NCBI GenBank assembly: GCA_021234535.1 | Contig: SFZH01000008.1 | Span: forward strand, 20,251,358 to 20,315,357 | DNA: 64,000 bases | DNA from: Stichopus chloronotus | Taxonomy: Eukaryota; Echinodermata; Holothuroidea; Aspidochirotida; Stichopodidae | Reading direction: 5' to 3' | Part shown: piece after piece, positions 11,738 to 26,700 of the stretch | How positions within the stretch are numbered: position 1 is the first letter of the stretch | How the letters are laid out: each line of letters starts with the position of its first letter | Made by a program: the position numbers and the translations under genes | The notes under the pieces: model-generated | Told to the model about the DNA's origin: nothing | The model's database searches: none | The model's input: the letters and a program-made list of their open reading frames with translations, nothing else

Positions 11738-14700
11738 CTGCGAATGTTACCGACAGAAATATACAGAACAGTAACAAAAAACACTGAGAATGGATGGGTT
11801 ATGAATCAACTTTTGCGACAACTCGGGACGTTCAAGGCACAATATCTAATACTAGGCAGTAGGAGATACATCAAAGTAAGATCCAATCAGTAGCAAGGAA
11901 TGAAGTTGCTTAAAGCGAAAATCACGGATTGTATATGGATTCTTTCTTCTTAAATGTATGATCTTATTATTATATCTTATTATATGCTTATTACCATGCA
12001 TGTTAAACAGTGAGATGCTAAAGAAGTTAGCATCCAAAATACTACTTTATGACTAGTTTAGTCTTTACCGACATTCAGAGTAACAATTATGGATACAAGT
12101 TTGCCTCTTTTTAAATTTCATTTTTATTTCAGTTTTCATTCACCAGAAATGATTTGCATTACAAGTCTCTCCCATAAATTCATTCTGATGCTCAATTTAA
12201 GATGGTACTGACCGCGTTAGTTTCCTCTAGTTAAGATTCTTTGATTCCCTGATGACGTCATTATATCTTTCGATTTTCTAACTTAACGATAGACATCATA
12301 TCCTCAACATGGGCTATATGTATCCATGTTTGAATTATGAACAATATGCGAATGTGTATGTAGGGCAAGAAGTAGTGCATACATTACCGTACGTCATTGG
12401 CAAGACATTTATGAGAGCTTGAACAAAACGGACTGAAAAAAAAGAGATAAAATGGCGTACCTAATTTGACCAGGCGGATGCATCTCGCCTTTCAAGATGA
12501 GTTTCAAATAATCATCTTTAAATAAGCTGCACCAAAACTGGAAAGATAAGACGACAAGAAATATTAGTACTTTATAAAGATCTAGCTTATAAGTCTTCCT
12601 CAAACGAGTATAACAGATTAGAGATATGAATATATAGACAGTATGGTGAACGACAAAGCAAAATTTTGACCTGTTAGAGATTACCGTAACTTTGAAGTTA
12701 TTGACCAAGAACGTTAGTGCAAGACTAAGGTTATTCACTATTCAATGCAAACATTGATATAACAATAAAAGTTACGGTTCAGTGCGATAATATCGACTTT
12801 CCATGTATCGTCTCTTGAGTCTTTCTAACAAGACCTCTAGCGTATTTTTTCCCAGAACGAATGTAGGTTAAATCATGCCGAATCAGCTTCTTGGAAAAAG
12901 GCCACACCCCTTATTTCCAAATGACGGCAACTCTTTTATTTTTTGTAATTCTGACAAAAGATTATGGAAGAACATGACAAATAATCGCGATTCTCGGGAA
13001 CACAACCCTGGTTCATGGACCTAACCTTGATTTAGAAACAAGTTTCCAAATTTTGAGAAACTTATTTGTCCCAATTCGTCCTGAGAATAAAAATAAAGCA
13101 GGGTAGAGGAGTGTACAGCTGGCATATCATAGCCATTGAAATGGAACTTAAAACACACAGTATACCAAACTTCGTATTATTCTAAAACGAAATCGTATAC
13201 TCTCATTTCATTCACAATTCGTATACGGTGGAGTGTAAAAGCAATCTGCGGACTTTATTTTTTTTTATCGTGGTCCAGCTGATATCGAGGCCGAAGTCTT
13301 TCCGGAGTTCCGTTTGTTTCTGTTACCTGAAGTGACTATTGCAGATATTAAATTTGGAGATTATTGCAAGATGGATCAACAGTGATATATATATATTTGA
13401 CTTACGAAACCTCTAGTTTTAGTTCAATATTGATTCATCTAAAATATTCATACTCACTTGAGCGAAGTTGACGAAAAATATCTTTTCACTGGAAAGACCT
13501 AACCCGGGTAATACTTTCTCCGGCTTTTCTTGTCGCTTAACCCAACTTTGATATGACTAAATGAAACAATAAATAAGAGCTGAGGATTAGCCGATCTCTC
13601 TTACAATCACCGTAAAGTGATAAAAGCTATTGTGGCTGTACATTACAAGCCGATACTTGCTTCACCCATTTGGCAAACAAATTTACAAGTACAATTACTG
13701 AATCAAAACCGTCGTCATTGCCACATGCAAATGCAGATTCAAGTTTATTCCATTTAAATAATGGCGATATTAATGCACGCAAATAAATTTAGAATGCTAT
13801 CACTACACTGCAAGTCAGAACCAATTACACAGATGTAAGATTTGGATGTACTTTAACGTATATATAACGGTATACAAGGATGCTCGTGTATTTTCAGTTA
13901 TCGAACATATAAATGTGTATTCTAAACAGATACGCAACACACTAAATCGAACAAAATACGTATATGCATATCTTGCATATCAATATATGTAACAGTAATA
14001 AATGATTTTCAAGATAAGACATAACATGTTACCTCATAGGCCGAGTTGAGTCCGCCATTATCAGCGATATTTTCACCAAGAGTCAACATTCCATTTACCT
14101 ATCGAACATAGAAGAGACGATTGGATATAAACAGACAACCCAGGATAAACAGCAAACTTGAAGCTGATCCATTGTTGAAAAAAAAGAAAAAGATACAAGT
14201 ATTCCCAATATTACTCAGTACAGTCACAATAATTGAAAGGTTCGAAGTGAATTGAAATGTTCAGGAACAGGCTAAGTGAGGAGCGTTGTAAAGTTCCACT
14301 TACATTCATGTTAACTTGATCTACAGAGTAACTATTGTATTGGTCTACCATACACTGCGTCTTCTCCATAAAGTTTGCCTTTGATTCTGGTGTCCACCAG
14401 GGGTGCAGATCACCCCTCTCATTAAATGAGCTCCCTGCAAAAAATAAAAAATGATAGAAGACGAGAGGGTACTTCCATCCGTTTTATCAGCCTTTAAACA
14501 GAAGTAATGTAAAAAGATGTCAGTTTGATTTTGACGCATACACAACTTCCCGAGTAAACCTCTTATTAACTCGAAACACTTGTCCCTTTAAAAAGCAAAT
14601 GTGTCCAAGAAAACATCTGGTTGAAAAATAAAGCAGAACTAAAAGAGAGACTATTTAAAAAGAGAACTATATAATATACTACTGTATGTAACAAAAATAA

Positions 14701-17700
14701 TGAAACAAAGACGAAGAAAAAACTAACCTTTGTCATCAAACGCATGAGATAATTCATGACCAATAATAACACCAATTCCTCCATAGTTCATTGATCTAAC
14801 AAAAAAAAAATGAATAAAGAACATTAAAGCGGAACAAAGCGAAGGTAGCAATAGCAACATTTCCTTTTGGTTTTATTAATATGATTTATCAAACAAGAAA
14901 ATGCAGACAACGCCTCAAGCTGGCCTTAGTTTGTTGCCATCATCAGGCGAAAGAATGGTTTGTTTACATTCAATGCCATATGCCAATGCTATACATCTAG
15001 AAAAAACAATACATTAAAAATATTTTATTTCTTCATGGCAGTATCACTTGATGGAAGTCATGAAGTGTAAGCTTTGCTTGCTGTTGGACTACAAATGACT
15101 TCTGAAACAATAGTCTTGAAGTTCATTCTTCAAAATACTGGACTCTGACAGGGAAACAGCATATCGTCTCAACGTCGTCAAAAACTGAAGTAAATTTTCA
15201 AATTCCATGACACCGTGGAAGGGTCTACGAAACTTGGAAGCAAGACCCATTGAAATGCCCTCTCCTTTACGCATGGCAAGTTACCATGTACAGGTGCACA
15301 ACCACTGTTACTATGAATGCGTCAATAATGTTACCATGGATTGACGATATTACTCACTTTGGTCCTTTGCTCACGAAGAATGGCGGTTGCAGAATTCCTG
15401 CTGGAAATCCTACAGAAGAAGAGAGAAAAGTACCATTGCACCTCGACACAAAACAAAACATAAAGATAGGCATATGGTGGTCTACTTCAAAGTTCACTCC
15501 AATTCTTTGCATGTTTCTTCTGTCAATGAATGTTTATCGTAAAGACTTTTGCATTAAAGATTGCAGTGGAGGGAGTGAAATACCACATATCAAACATTAA
15601 CTATGTATTAGTTTTAATCAATAGTTGTTCATTAAAACCAGTAAAAATGACTATTTCACTCCATCCTTGTCACTTTCATCAAGTAATGTCTGCTTTTAAT
15701 TATTCGGAAAATATTTTTGCTGGAATCGCACATGTGTCGTTTTACAAAGTGCATTATATAACTATTTCGTCAAACTTGTAAAACTATCAAGTGCATTTAC
15801 AGTGAATTGCAATAGATAATTAGACACAGGAGCCACGGGAGTTCAGAGGACCCCACCAAAAGAAAATAAAAAACGCTGAAAAAAAATGTTCTTGTGTTGT
15901 GTTTGTGATATCAATGGTGTGGGCCCTGGGATCGGATCTTGCAAGCACGCGCTCAACTTACCCCATGGTAAGGGCTTCTCGGCCATTTAGCCTCATTACA
16001 TACAATTAATGCAGTCTAAACTTGTTCACCCAGCTGTTCTCTCCTTTATTCTTTCTCTAATCGTCCATCCAACCGACATACAGCTCCCACAAATAACCCC
16101 CCCCCCCCCCATTACGGTTTATCTGTTTTCTATTCAATTATGCCCCGTATCTGTCGGCCGCCGGACGTTAGCTTCTGTCCACCGTGGTGCGTGGAAGAGA
16201 ATGTAGGAGACACCTTGTGTGTGTGTGTTTGTGTGTGTGTGCCCTTGTTTTCGGGTGGGATCGAGGACCGAAACAATAGATTTTAGGTCCGCTATAGAAA
16301 ATTCAATAGATTTCTCTAGTCCTCTCAAGATTAACAATAGACAGTCTATTGTTAAGGTTAGGGTTGAGGAAGAAAAAACAAACAAATAAAGCACAAGGAA
16401 GTCCTCGGAATGAATGGAAAACAAAGCTGGGTGTGTGTATGTGACATCGGTGATCGGGCCCAACAGGCTCTCCTCTCCACCGGAAAGGACCAATGTGAAA
16501 AGAAAGCACTGGAAAGTGAAACTGACACTGTGGAGTACTTACTGATGTAATTTCTCGTGAAATGATAAAAGGCATTTACTTCGACAGCCGATGATTCCCA
16601 AGTACTGCTGACTACACGCTGACGAAAGTTGGCCACCATATCTTGGAAAAATAAGGACCATACTGCCCGAGAATTCTCGAAATATTTATCGGGGTGGAGG
16701 TTGATCTGTAGAATAAGCAATGAATATATATATTTATCCAAACTAAGAGCCACGAGGTTAATGAGTGGACGAACGGAAGTTTTCCTTGGTATATTTCTAT
16801 GGTCTATTGTTCTGCAAAACCTTGAAATGGTGTCATAGCTCCCCATTGGTTCCAACTCCCTAATCTTAGATCCGCCAGTGCTACGAATGAGAGAATTTTA
16901 TGTTTTCGTGTTTGTGCAGGTGAAAGGAATGGGTAACTTGCTACCGTTCATTATATCTTCAACAGTTTGGGACTTTCAACCATGTCGTAATAAATCTTTC
17001 ATCTTCATCATTCCGCTTACATGATCTCCTATAATCTATAATTATGACTTTCAACCATGTCGTAAAAACTCATCTTCATCATCCCGCGTACATGATCTCC
17101 TATAATCTTGGTGATGTTGGTATCAATTTGACTCACCGATCGATATCTTTCGTTGATTGCAGTGATATTGTTCGTTAATTTGTCGTATCCAATTTGCTCG
17201 TCGATGGCACGTACCTTTAAAGAAGTAAAACAAACTACAAAATAAATAAAAGATCATCTAAACTTGACTGAAAAAATGCGGTTGGCCATAGAGGACAAAA
17301 GTCGTAACAGGATATCATACATGATAATTAGTCTCGAGAAGTATAACTCCTATTATTAGACCTATTGCTATCATAGGTGTCCGACTCTAAGCTAACCTGT
17401 CACATGATATCAGGTGTAACAGACATTCCTTGAGAATCGAACGTGAAATCTCAAGCAGCAAAAGGTAATAATTAAGTACCCGATTGAACGGACTCATGGT
17501 TTACTTTGGAGTTGCAGATGGCACTCCTGTCCAGGAATACACAAATTTCTCCTCCCTTAACTTAATTGAAGGCAGTGTGTGATATGTGGCCCAGATACGA
17601 ATGATGGGTGGTACTTTTCTCCAGGATTGTAATAAATATATATGTGGAAATTAGGAAGGGGGAGGGGAGTCAGATGGACCACCAATAACAAACTGATCGA

Positions 17701-20700
17701 AATGAAAGATCTAAAATTGCAGTTTTCGATTTTTTCAGAAAGAATGTTAGGCGTCATTCTTTCAGCCTTTTGATTCTTTTGTTGCCGTCATTAATCTCTG
17801 ACAGTTACTGGAATACCGACACTTTGAACAAGTGGATATCTCATAAACAAATAAATACCGGAAATCATGCTGAAGCAGAAATAAATTTTATATTTCAACT
17901 TTTGGTAGTGTATCTAGAGAGATCAATATAAGTTGATGGACGGAGGATCCAAGAGGATCGACCGTTTATCCCTTTCATTGCCAGCAATAGTTATATGCAT
18001 TTATATGTATCACATTATTGATCAATAAGTAATTGAAACAGTCATTTTTTTATCATTTTACACCTTTTGAATTGCTCGTGCTTTCGTTGCATTGTCCATC
18101 CAATCCGTTCTTGCTAGTACTTTCTCTGTGCTTGCCTTGATATCATCTATCATTGCTTCGGCCTGAATTGAAAAGAGAAGAGAATCCAATTTATAGCTGA
18201 TAAAATTGACTCATCGGGATTTGAGAAAAAAATGAAGCAGGAAGAAAATCAGATATTGCAGTCATAATAATTGTACTGTGGTAATAATCATTGCAATAGT
18301 TGAAATAGTTACCTTTTAATAATTACACTGAATAATTGCATGTGTAACTATTGCATACGAGATCGTTTGCAGCAGCATCCTTGGGAGTTCCAATCAGATA
18401 AGAACCTTAATGAATTCATCATAAGCTACCAGCCAAAGGCAGAGAGAGAGGAAACACCAGATGGCCGGAAGGGTTCGTGATTCCTTGCCATGATATAACA
18501 TACGAACTATCTGCGTAACAAGTATGGCATCAACTATTATTATTCTGCTTGAAACGCCATGTAACATAAGCTTTTAACCCCAAATGACTTTTCAGTTGCA
18601 AAACTTGATAGAAATCATCTATTCAACATGGGCAATTCACATAGTAATTATGACATCCATCACAGTCAACCTTCGAGCTTGAGGTAAAGTGTTTTCAAGA
18701 TTTTGACCATTGAAGACCAAACTTCTTAATATGAGCAATAAATAGACATGCAAAGTATGAGATCACGCAAGTTTCTCTTTTTGAGATATAGGAGTTAATG
18801 TAATTTTGACCCTGTCACCTCTGGTCACTGCCAATGACCTTTGACTTTCGCTATAATCAGTATGAATCATCTACTCACTATGGGCAATCCACATGGTAAA
18901 TATGAGATGTACCCATGGTTACTCTTCTTTAGATATAGTGTCTAGAAGGTTGCACAGTTTGACCCATTGTGACCTCCAATGACATTTGACCTCTATCAAA
19001 AACATTCGTGATAAGCGATTCAGCATGGATAACCTACAACCACGTATAACATCAGTGAAGTTTACTTTCCTGAAGATATTGTGTTTACAACTTCTTCACA
19101 TGCACAACTTTAACCTTTGCTGACCTCAAATGACCTTTGACTTCCACCAAAAGCAACAGGGATCGTCTACTGATTACATGACCAATCCACACATCAAGTA
19201 TGACATCATTCAAGATTACCCTTCTGGAGTTATTTTAGATACACGTTTTTCACAATTTGATCTTTGCTCATCTCAAATGACATTCACCAAAAACAAAAAA
19301 GATCATCTATTCAGTTTAACCAACCCACACATTAAGTATGATGTTAGTCAAGGTTACCCTCCCGGAGGTATGTTGTTTACAAAGGTTTTGAGTTTGACCT
19401 CTGGTGACTTCAAATGACATTTAACCCCCACCAAAAACAACAATAGGAATCATAACCAACTCACACACGAATTATGAGATCAGTCTAGGTTACCCATCTT
19501 GAGATATCGTATTTATAAGCAGTGTAACATCATACACGTGTCACGACATCATCATTGCATAGATCCCAAGGCCTTCGACACAGAATCAAACCGGCACTAG
19601 AGGACTGAGTTGAAGGGATGAGTGGAGTTACTGATAACTTGATATATTCCAAGTGTGAAAGCCTCAGTAATGCCTATTAATCAAATCCCAACTCACATAT
19701 CGAATCTGTCCTATGTGGATTGCGAAAAATAAGCCAGCTTTGTTTCCACAATGCCATAATATACGGTACCTCACAGAAGATATATAAGTAAACTTTGAGA
19801 CAATCCATTATTACGTTATCCTGGTATTTAGCTAGAATTCTCGATTTTTATCAAGAGCAGAGAACAAAGGATTTTTTTATTTCAGTGGCCTGTTTTTTGT
19901 TTTTTATTTTGGTCACACGTGTGAAGTGGGCAGCAGCGGCGTGGGTGCATCTTTCCTGGAAGGAGTGGGGAGCTCAAGTGGCGCTAGGCATCACTAAAAT
20001 GCTAGCTAGCATTTAAGTAATGATAACTACTGAATGGAGACCTAAATTTAAGGGGCAGCCAAAAAATGAGTGAAGTGAAGTACAATTGATATTCACCTCA
20101 AAATACAGTACAGTAATATGAAAGATTGCTAAAAAGGTGAATTTCATGAAGTAGGTCTTTATCGGGCCTCTCTAACATCTAGCGCCCCCGCCCCCGGGAA
20201 ACTGTGGGACCCTCCATCAAAGCGATGTTCCCAGTGGTGGATTGAGAAGAATTTCAGATTGCTTTCGTTGGGGAAGCCTAGTACACGATATCATAATGAT
20301 TAATCACTGTAGAGGGGGGTGCAATTATGCTTTGGAGACAAATAAGTGAAAAGCGACTTAAGTTGAAATAGCGACCTCATATCTCTGTGTACAAGCAATA
20401 ATTCTGTCCGACTTATACAGTGAAACTGACCGTATCTTTGCTGGATTCATCGAAATGGCGTTTAATGAACATGTGTCCCATTGACGGGAAAAGATTATCA
20501 TTCGTCGTCTTGTAACATAGCCGCCATCTTGCCTCTTCTTGGATGTCTCCGAATTTGACAACCTTAAACTTTAAGATGTAATTCCGCTGTTTTTTGCCAA
20601 GCATCGGTACCGTGTGAAGTGCTAACTGCCACAAAACGTAGTTGGCCAAAGTTCTGGAAAGGAAAGCACATGATAAATTTGTAGCATACGTATATCTTAT

Positions 20701-23700
20701 TGTTTTCCAAAATCGCAAAGGTGCTTCGTATATGTCTTCATGCACTCACTCGTGACACCAAAGGTCACAAAGAAAAAATTGCTTTTGCAACTTTTTCAAA
20801 CTGAATAAATTGATCTTCCACATAAAGGTATTGATATCTTTTTTATATATCGGGGAAAACCATCTTTCAACAGCATGCATTGTTTGAAGGGTAAAGGACT
20901 TTAAGGAAATTTTTTTATTCCGCACTGCATTGTGGGAAATATGTGACGTCATGCATGCAAACTGACCGAACATGCATCGCTTGTATGTTCTTATAACCCC
21001 GACTACCTTAAAAACAAGGAAAATGAAAATAACGATCATTCAAGACTTGTGACCTATATTGTCGCAACATTCTAAGCTAAATCTGACATAAACTCAATCT
21101 AGTTATTCACTAATGTCAAGCAATGTATGTTTAAAAATATACACTTTTTTATTTCAAAGAACAAAAAAGACTTCTTGCTCTAATTTGAGAGTTTCACATG
21201 ACATTTTCAAACCTTGAGTCAACTGGAAATCTTTGCTGACCAAAGCAGACTTCCTTCGATATGTAATAGCTCGAAGTGTATGTGGTGAAAAAATGATATC
21301 GTTCCAAGAAGATCTTGAAATTGACTGCCAGAGACACTTTAACGATACTCTCTGCTTTTACTTCCAAAAGTTAGACTAAAAGGATTCCTCGACAAAGAGT
21401 AATATAAAGCACCACAGTATAACAGCATTATCTTTCGAGGTGTGGAAAGGCGTGGGGAGAGGGACTGGGAGGGGTACGAAGCTTGGGGGTACGTCATGTT
21501 CTTATGATATTTTTTAAACCTTTTAGGTGTTGCTTCGATGAGTCTGTGTAAACCCTCCATATAAGACATCGAACGACAAAGAAGTTCTTCACTGCCTTCG
21601 ATTTCAATATCCGGTCCAAACATTACCCGAAAGTAATTAAGCCAGTTAAACTGAAAAACAAAAGAAAAATGAAACAAGAAAAATAAGTCATCAGACAAAG
21701 GCTGGTAAAGAACCACGCGGAGCGGAGAAGAGGAAAGTGCTCACTCATACGTACATCTGTCCGGGCAACTGATGCCGGAAGAAGGGGGTGTGGTTTAGGT
21801 GACGGTGTAACGGGATGGGGGGTAGTAATGTTATTTTTGATTGCTTTGATATATTTTTGACATTTCTACCATAGGAAAAAGTGAAATGAAGATAAGGCAT
21901 AACATATACACCAATCTCATGTGCTGTACTAGATCTTGAACTGGCTAAATAAAAATGTCATTTGTGGGATTTTTATCCAACAGAGGAGGAATGTTGGTAT
22001 CTGATTGTTTGTAGAGAGAGAGAAATGGTTCTTGATGCCAAAATACCAAGTTCCCAAGAGATTTATGAGAACTGGCATTGAAGTTGCAAAGTTGATCCGT
22101 AGAGTAAAAACGTCTGAAACAAAAACATACAGGTTGATTTAAGGCAGTAAATCAACACCCTAAGCTGTATTTTTACTTTCCGGAAAGCAAAATTCTCAAC
22201 TGGTCCTAAGTTACAGTACTCTTTGATTGACAGCAATTTTCCAAAGATGCAGAGTGGCTCATATTACACAGAGTACACAGGAATCCATTGTTTGATCACA
22301 CATGTAGAGGAATTTTAGACAGGCTGTGGGAGGGACTAGATGTAAGTGGTTTGGGAGGATTGAAATTGTCTGGGGTGATGAGTTCTGGTCTTTAATGTAA
22401 GTAGCAGATTCATCGTATTTCCAACGAGGCACCTAAGCCCTCAGCTGGATATCACTGGGACAAATTGCCTCTTTTTCAAGCAGGAAAAACTAAAATGCTT
22501 TTGACAGAAGCAGTAAGATCGCTAAAAGGCAAATTCTTAATCTACTTAAATCCTCTTCATTGTTATTCAGTTTATGACAATGATTCCTTTCACACAAGAT
22601 TTCCAGCGATCTTTGAACGTTTTGGTAGAGATGAAAATGTGAATAAATCCTAGAACGTTTGCTGTTGATATCCAATTTTTTCTTCGATTATTTTAAATTT
22701 TAGCTGATGCATACTTCCTTTTCTTACATAGTAATTTCTAGGACCCTATTTGGCATGCCTCCAACTTGTAGAAATAATCATAATCCTATGCCAAGAATAT
22801 CAAATATTATTGGAGAAAGACACATAGAAAAGAGAAAAGACTTCTACTGTGCTGAAATTGAATGATATTAACTAGAAAAGCAATCACAAATTACTGAGCC
22901 TTTCAACGGTGAGTGATGGGCCATCGTCGTGGCAGCAACGCTTGATATCACACTTATGTAAGCCAAAGAAAGAAATGTAATAAGGCCATCTTGAAATTTG
23001 ATTAATGAGTTTTATCACAAGAGGAAAAATGAAAGCCACAGAAAGTTACCGAAGGGGTTCTCTCGGTCAACTCATCAACTGTCATCTTGTTGTAAACGTC
23101 AATGGCAGCTCTTCTTTGCTCCATACTTAAAACAATCTGTGAGGTAGATGAAAAAGAAAAGTTTCATCAGGAACATAAATCCAAACCAAATATGAAAGAG
23201 AAATGAAAACAAATAAATAAAAAAAAACTTGTGTTTGTAAACACGTATTCCCTGATTATCTTTTTTTTTCATTTTAATTGCGACCAGAATTCAAGGAAGT
23301 GAACTTTAAGCTGTATGAGTTCGGTAGTCGAATACTTATCGTGCAGTTGCAAAAGTAATACAAATTGACTTCATCGTGACAGAATTTACTATTCTAAGTT
23401 ATTCATGATAACGGGCCAAATGTTACACTGATACTCTTCAATAAAAGGCTTACGAATCCGAAGATTTTAAGTTTAGCCTGTCCAATTTTCAAGTATACTG
23501 ATACTGGAAACAGATTTTTATTTCATCCTTACAATTTGCATTTCCTATAGAAATCTCCCTGTTGGAAGGAGAGTCTGACTTAGCCTGCGGTTTGACTTAC
23601 CTTCGATCCTTCACCTCAAAACATCTCTTTCACGTACACAATTTCCATGAAACAGACCATAATATGGTATCACATCCCTTTTACTTGTCTGGTATGCTAA

Positions 23701-26700
23701 CACTGGGCATAATGTACGTGTGTACCTAAGACAATGCTTAAGCCAATCTCGTTTGCAGTTAAGCCCAAAGATTGTTACTTGTCATTACTTGACATATGTA
23801 CCAGAAACTGTATACGGAGGTGATTAATGAAATACCTTAACTTTTCTAGCAACTGAAGGAACAGATCTATCCTAAACTACTTGCGATGTAATAATTTGTA
23901 TGACAATTGCACAGTGTAAAAAGTAGACTCTATAGAGAGCTGAAAAATAAACTAGCTACTCATAAAACCCACTCAACCTTCTTTCATGCGCAACGTAAAA
24001 CATCTAGAACATTTACGTAGGAGGCCTATTTGCCAATAAATGCCTCCATCTTATGAAGATAATCAAGCTAGCCTGTTGACATCAATTGCACAACGTGTAA
24101 GAGTTGATATAAGTACACGATATATTACATCCAACTGTCCAACGACATTTTCAGAGCGATCTTCCAGGTAGAGTTTGAACCAAAAACGTGGAAATGTTAT
24201 AAAGTTACTCTTTTTAGAACTTAGTTGGAGGGAAAATAGCTGTAGCAGCTTGTCTCTCTTTTATAGATATCAACAACGAGTTAAGTCATCAATGTAACAA
24301 ACGATTCTTTCTACTATTTTACTGGTGTTCCAAATAGCCACACGGCTGGAGACCTTACAATGTATGCTGTCCTATTTAGGCTAGCCTATCTTGCCTTCGA
24401 CCATGGATGCTTTGACACCGACAGGAAAAATGGTTTCCCTTTATATTTCAGAAAAGTTAACACGTTCCATTTCTCGCTTCATTTCATTCTTTCTTTTGTT
24501 TTTTCTTTTTGTGCTACTGGTCGTTTTTTTCAAATCAATACAAATTAGCGTCACTAATTTGTCTCATTGTCACTTATGTGATCTAGTATCTTTTACTGAG
24601 CAAGAGCTACGTTTGACAGGAAACATCAGTTTGGCTGCTTTATAGACATTGTTTTTCTCATTGAAGATTATATTCCCCACCCCTTTAGGCTAATAGGACT
24701 CATCAATGTAGCACGTATAGTCGTAACACTGAGATGCAATATGTATGATACTTTCAGCGTCATATTCAGGAGGACGGTAGATACCCGTAAACAATTTAAC
24801 CGAAGTTTAAACCGTATCCAACCATTGTATCGCAATAAGTTGCCCTTACATGTGGGACTTTCGTTTGACCCCCTGACACTTGACCAACAAAATGTATATA
24901 TCGCGATATATGCTTGATGTATATACGCTATTTAATTCATTATATCACGTTTTTTTCTGAGATATTGCATTTTTAATATGTACCTTGTTATTTCGATGTG
25001 ATAATGTGCTTTTTGGTCAACAAAAGAGGATCATTCGCTACTTCCAGCTTCTGACCGAGTATCACTTCTACCTCGTGGATATCCTGACAAAGTTTTACTT
25101 GGGAAGATTACGTTTGGAGCAAATGTGCCAGCATAACAAATAGGCAAGTTTTCGTTTTATTGCCGAAGAATTCAAATCTAAGCTTTGCTGTCAGTTATAG
25201 ACTTTTTTCCCGGTCAGTTCAGAAAACGTCAGTTGGTGGGAACTAAGAAAGTTCGGCTTTCAAGTCACTCTAAATAGTTGACGAGTTACATGTCTAAGAC
25301 ACAGTTTGGTAAACAACTGCAAAGAAAAGCACGCTCATTTTAAATCATCTCCAATTAATAGTATCCTCCTGGCAGGAATTAATTGTTAAGTTGGGATTAA
25401 AGCTGGTTTATGTTGGTCACGACCATCAACTGATCTTCTTACAAATTATGGAACTATTGATGAACTCATCTATCTCTAAATTGCACATAAAGTGATATTT
25501 ACTGAAACATACATAACACATTTTTATGATACGAACCTCCGCGATCTTAATTTCAAAGTTTAGAACTTCTTGCATTTCAGCTGCGACTGCTTCTCTGTCT
25601 CCGTCTCCTCTCAGATCCGTTGCTATGTCAACCATAAACTCTAAATAGGCCTCGATGTACTGGAAAGAAAACATAGCAATGGAGTATACGGCACGTTGAA
25701 TGAAATATAGAATGCGAAAGGGGTAGTTTCAGTGACTGCAACCTTAACGACTATGTAAACTTGGTGTACAACGTTCTTATTAATAACAACTGTATATATC
25801 TCAGCAGCAATCGGAATAACTGACAACGCTGTTGGTTAATGATTTTCCATTTTGTGTTTCTTTTACCGACGTCATAGCCTGCTTATATATTGTAGGTAGT
25901 TACCACTTTGTAACATTGGTATCTTATTGCTAACAATCGATTCTGGTTGAAATAGTGGGCAACCACACAACGCATTATCAGATCTAGCCACAGGGTGGGG
26001 GTGCAAGGGGGGATGGGGCAACGAGACTCACGACCCTACCCAAAGATGGGTCAAAACCTTTTTCACTGAATAATTAAGAATTATGCTCCAACATAATCCG
26101 GGAATGAAATTGTTTTAGAAGAAAAATTCACTTCATAATTGCACGATTTGCTGTAACAAAAAGCATCTCAGGGCATTCGATTAGAGGAGACCCCCCCATT
26201 CATGTGATTGCGCCACCAGTTTAGCCCCTGCGATACATAACGTTTGTGATAAATGAATTCCGAACAGTTTCAAGTCTAATTTATCACACTTTGTGTGGAT
26301 ATAGATATTGCTACCAGTTCAACCTTACTGCTATCATTCAAAGTAAACATCTTCTGTATCTTAATTGATAATCTGGCATTAAGTGACGTATCCTAAAATT
26401 TCCCTTGTTGATCGTGATAGTTCTGAAACTATAACCAATCTTCCAGAACTTTTTCTCGACGTCTGCTTTTCAGCATAATGATACAGCAACACGAAAGTTG
26501 GTTCATCAATCCCCCATGGACCCATTTATCCAGTTACGTTATGTATTAATATATGCCTAGGTCTCACCCTATGTGTGGTATTCTGGAGGTATATATCTTT
26601 CGTTCCACTGCCAAGGCCAAGCGAAGGTTGGTCAATCTAAGAAAAATATAATTACAGAGTAAGATTCAAAAGTGCAACGTCTCAGTAAAACATTCAACAC

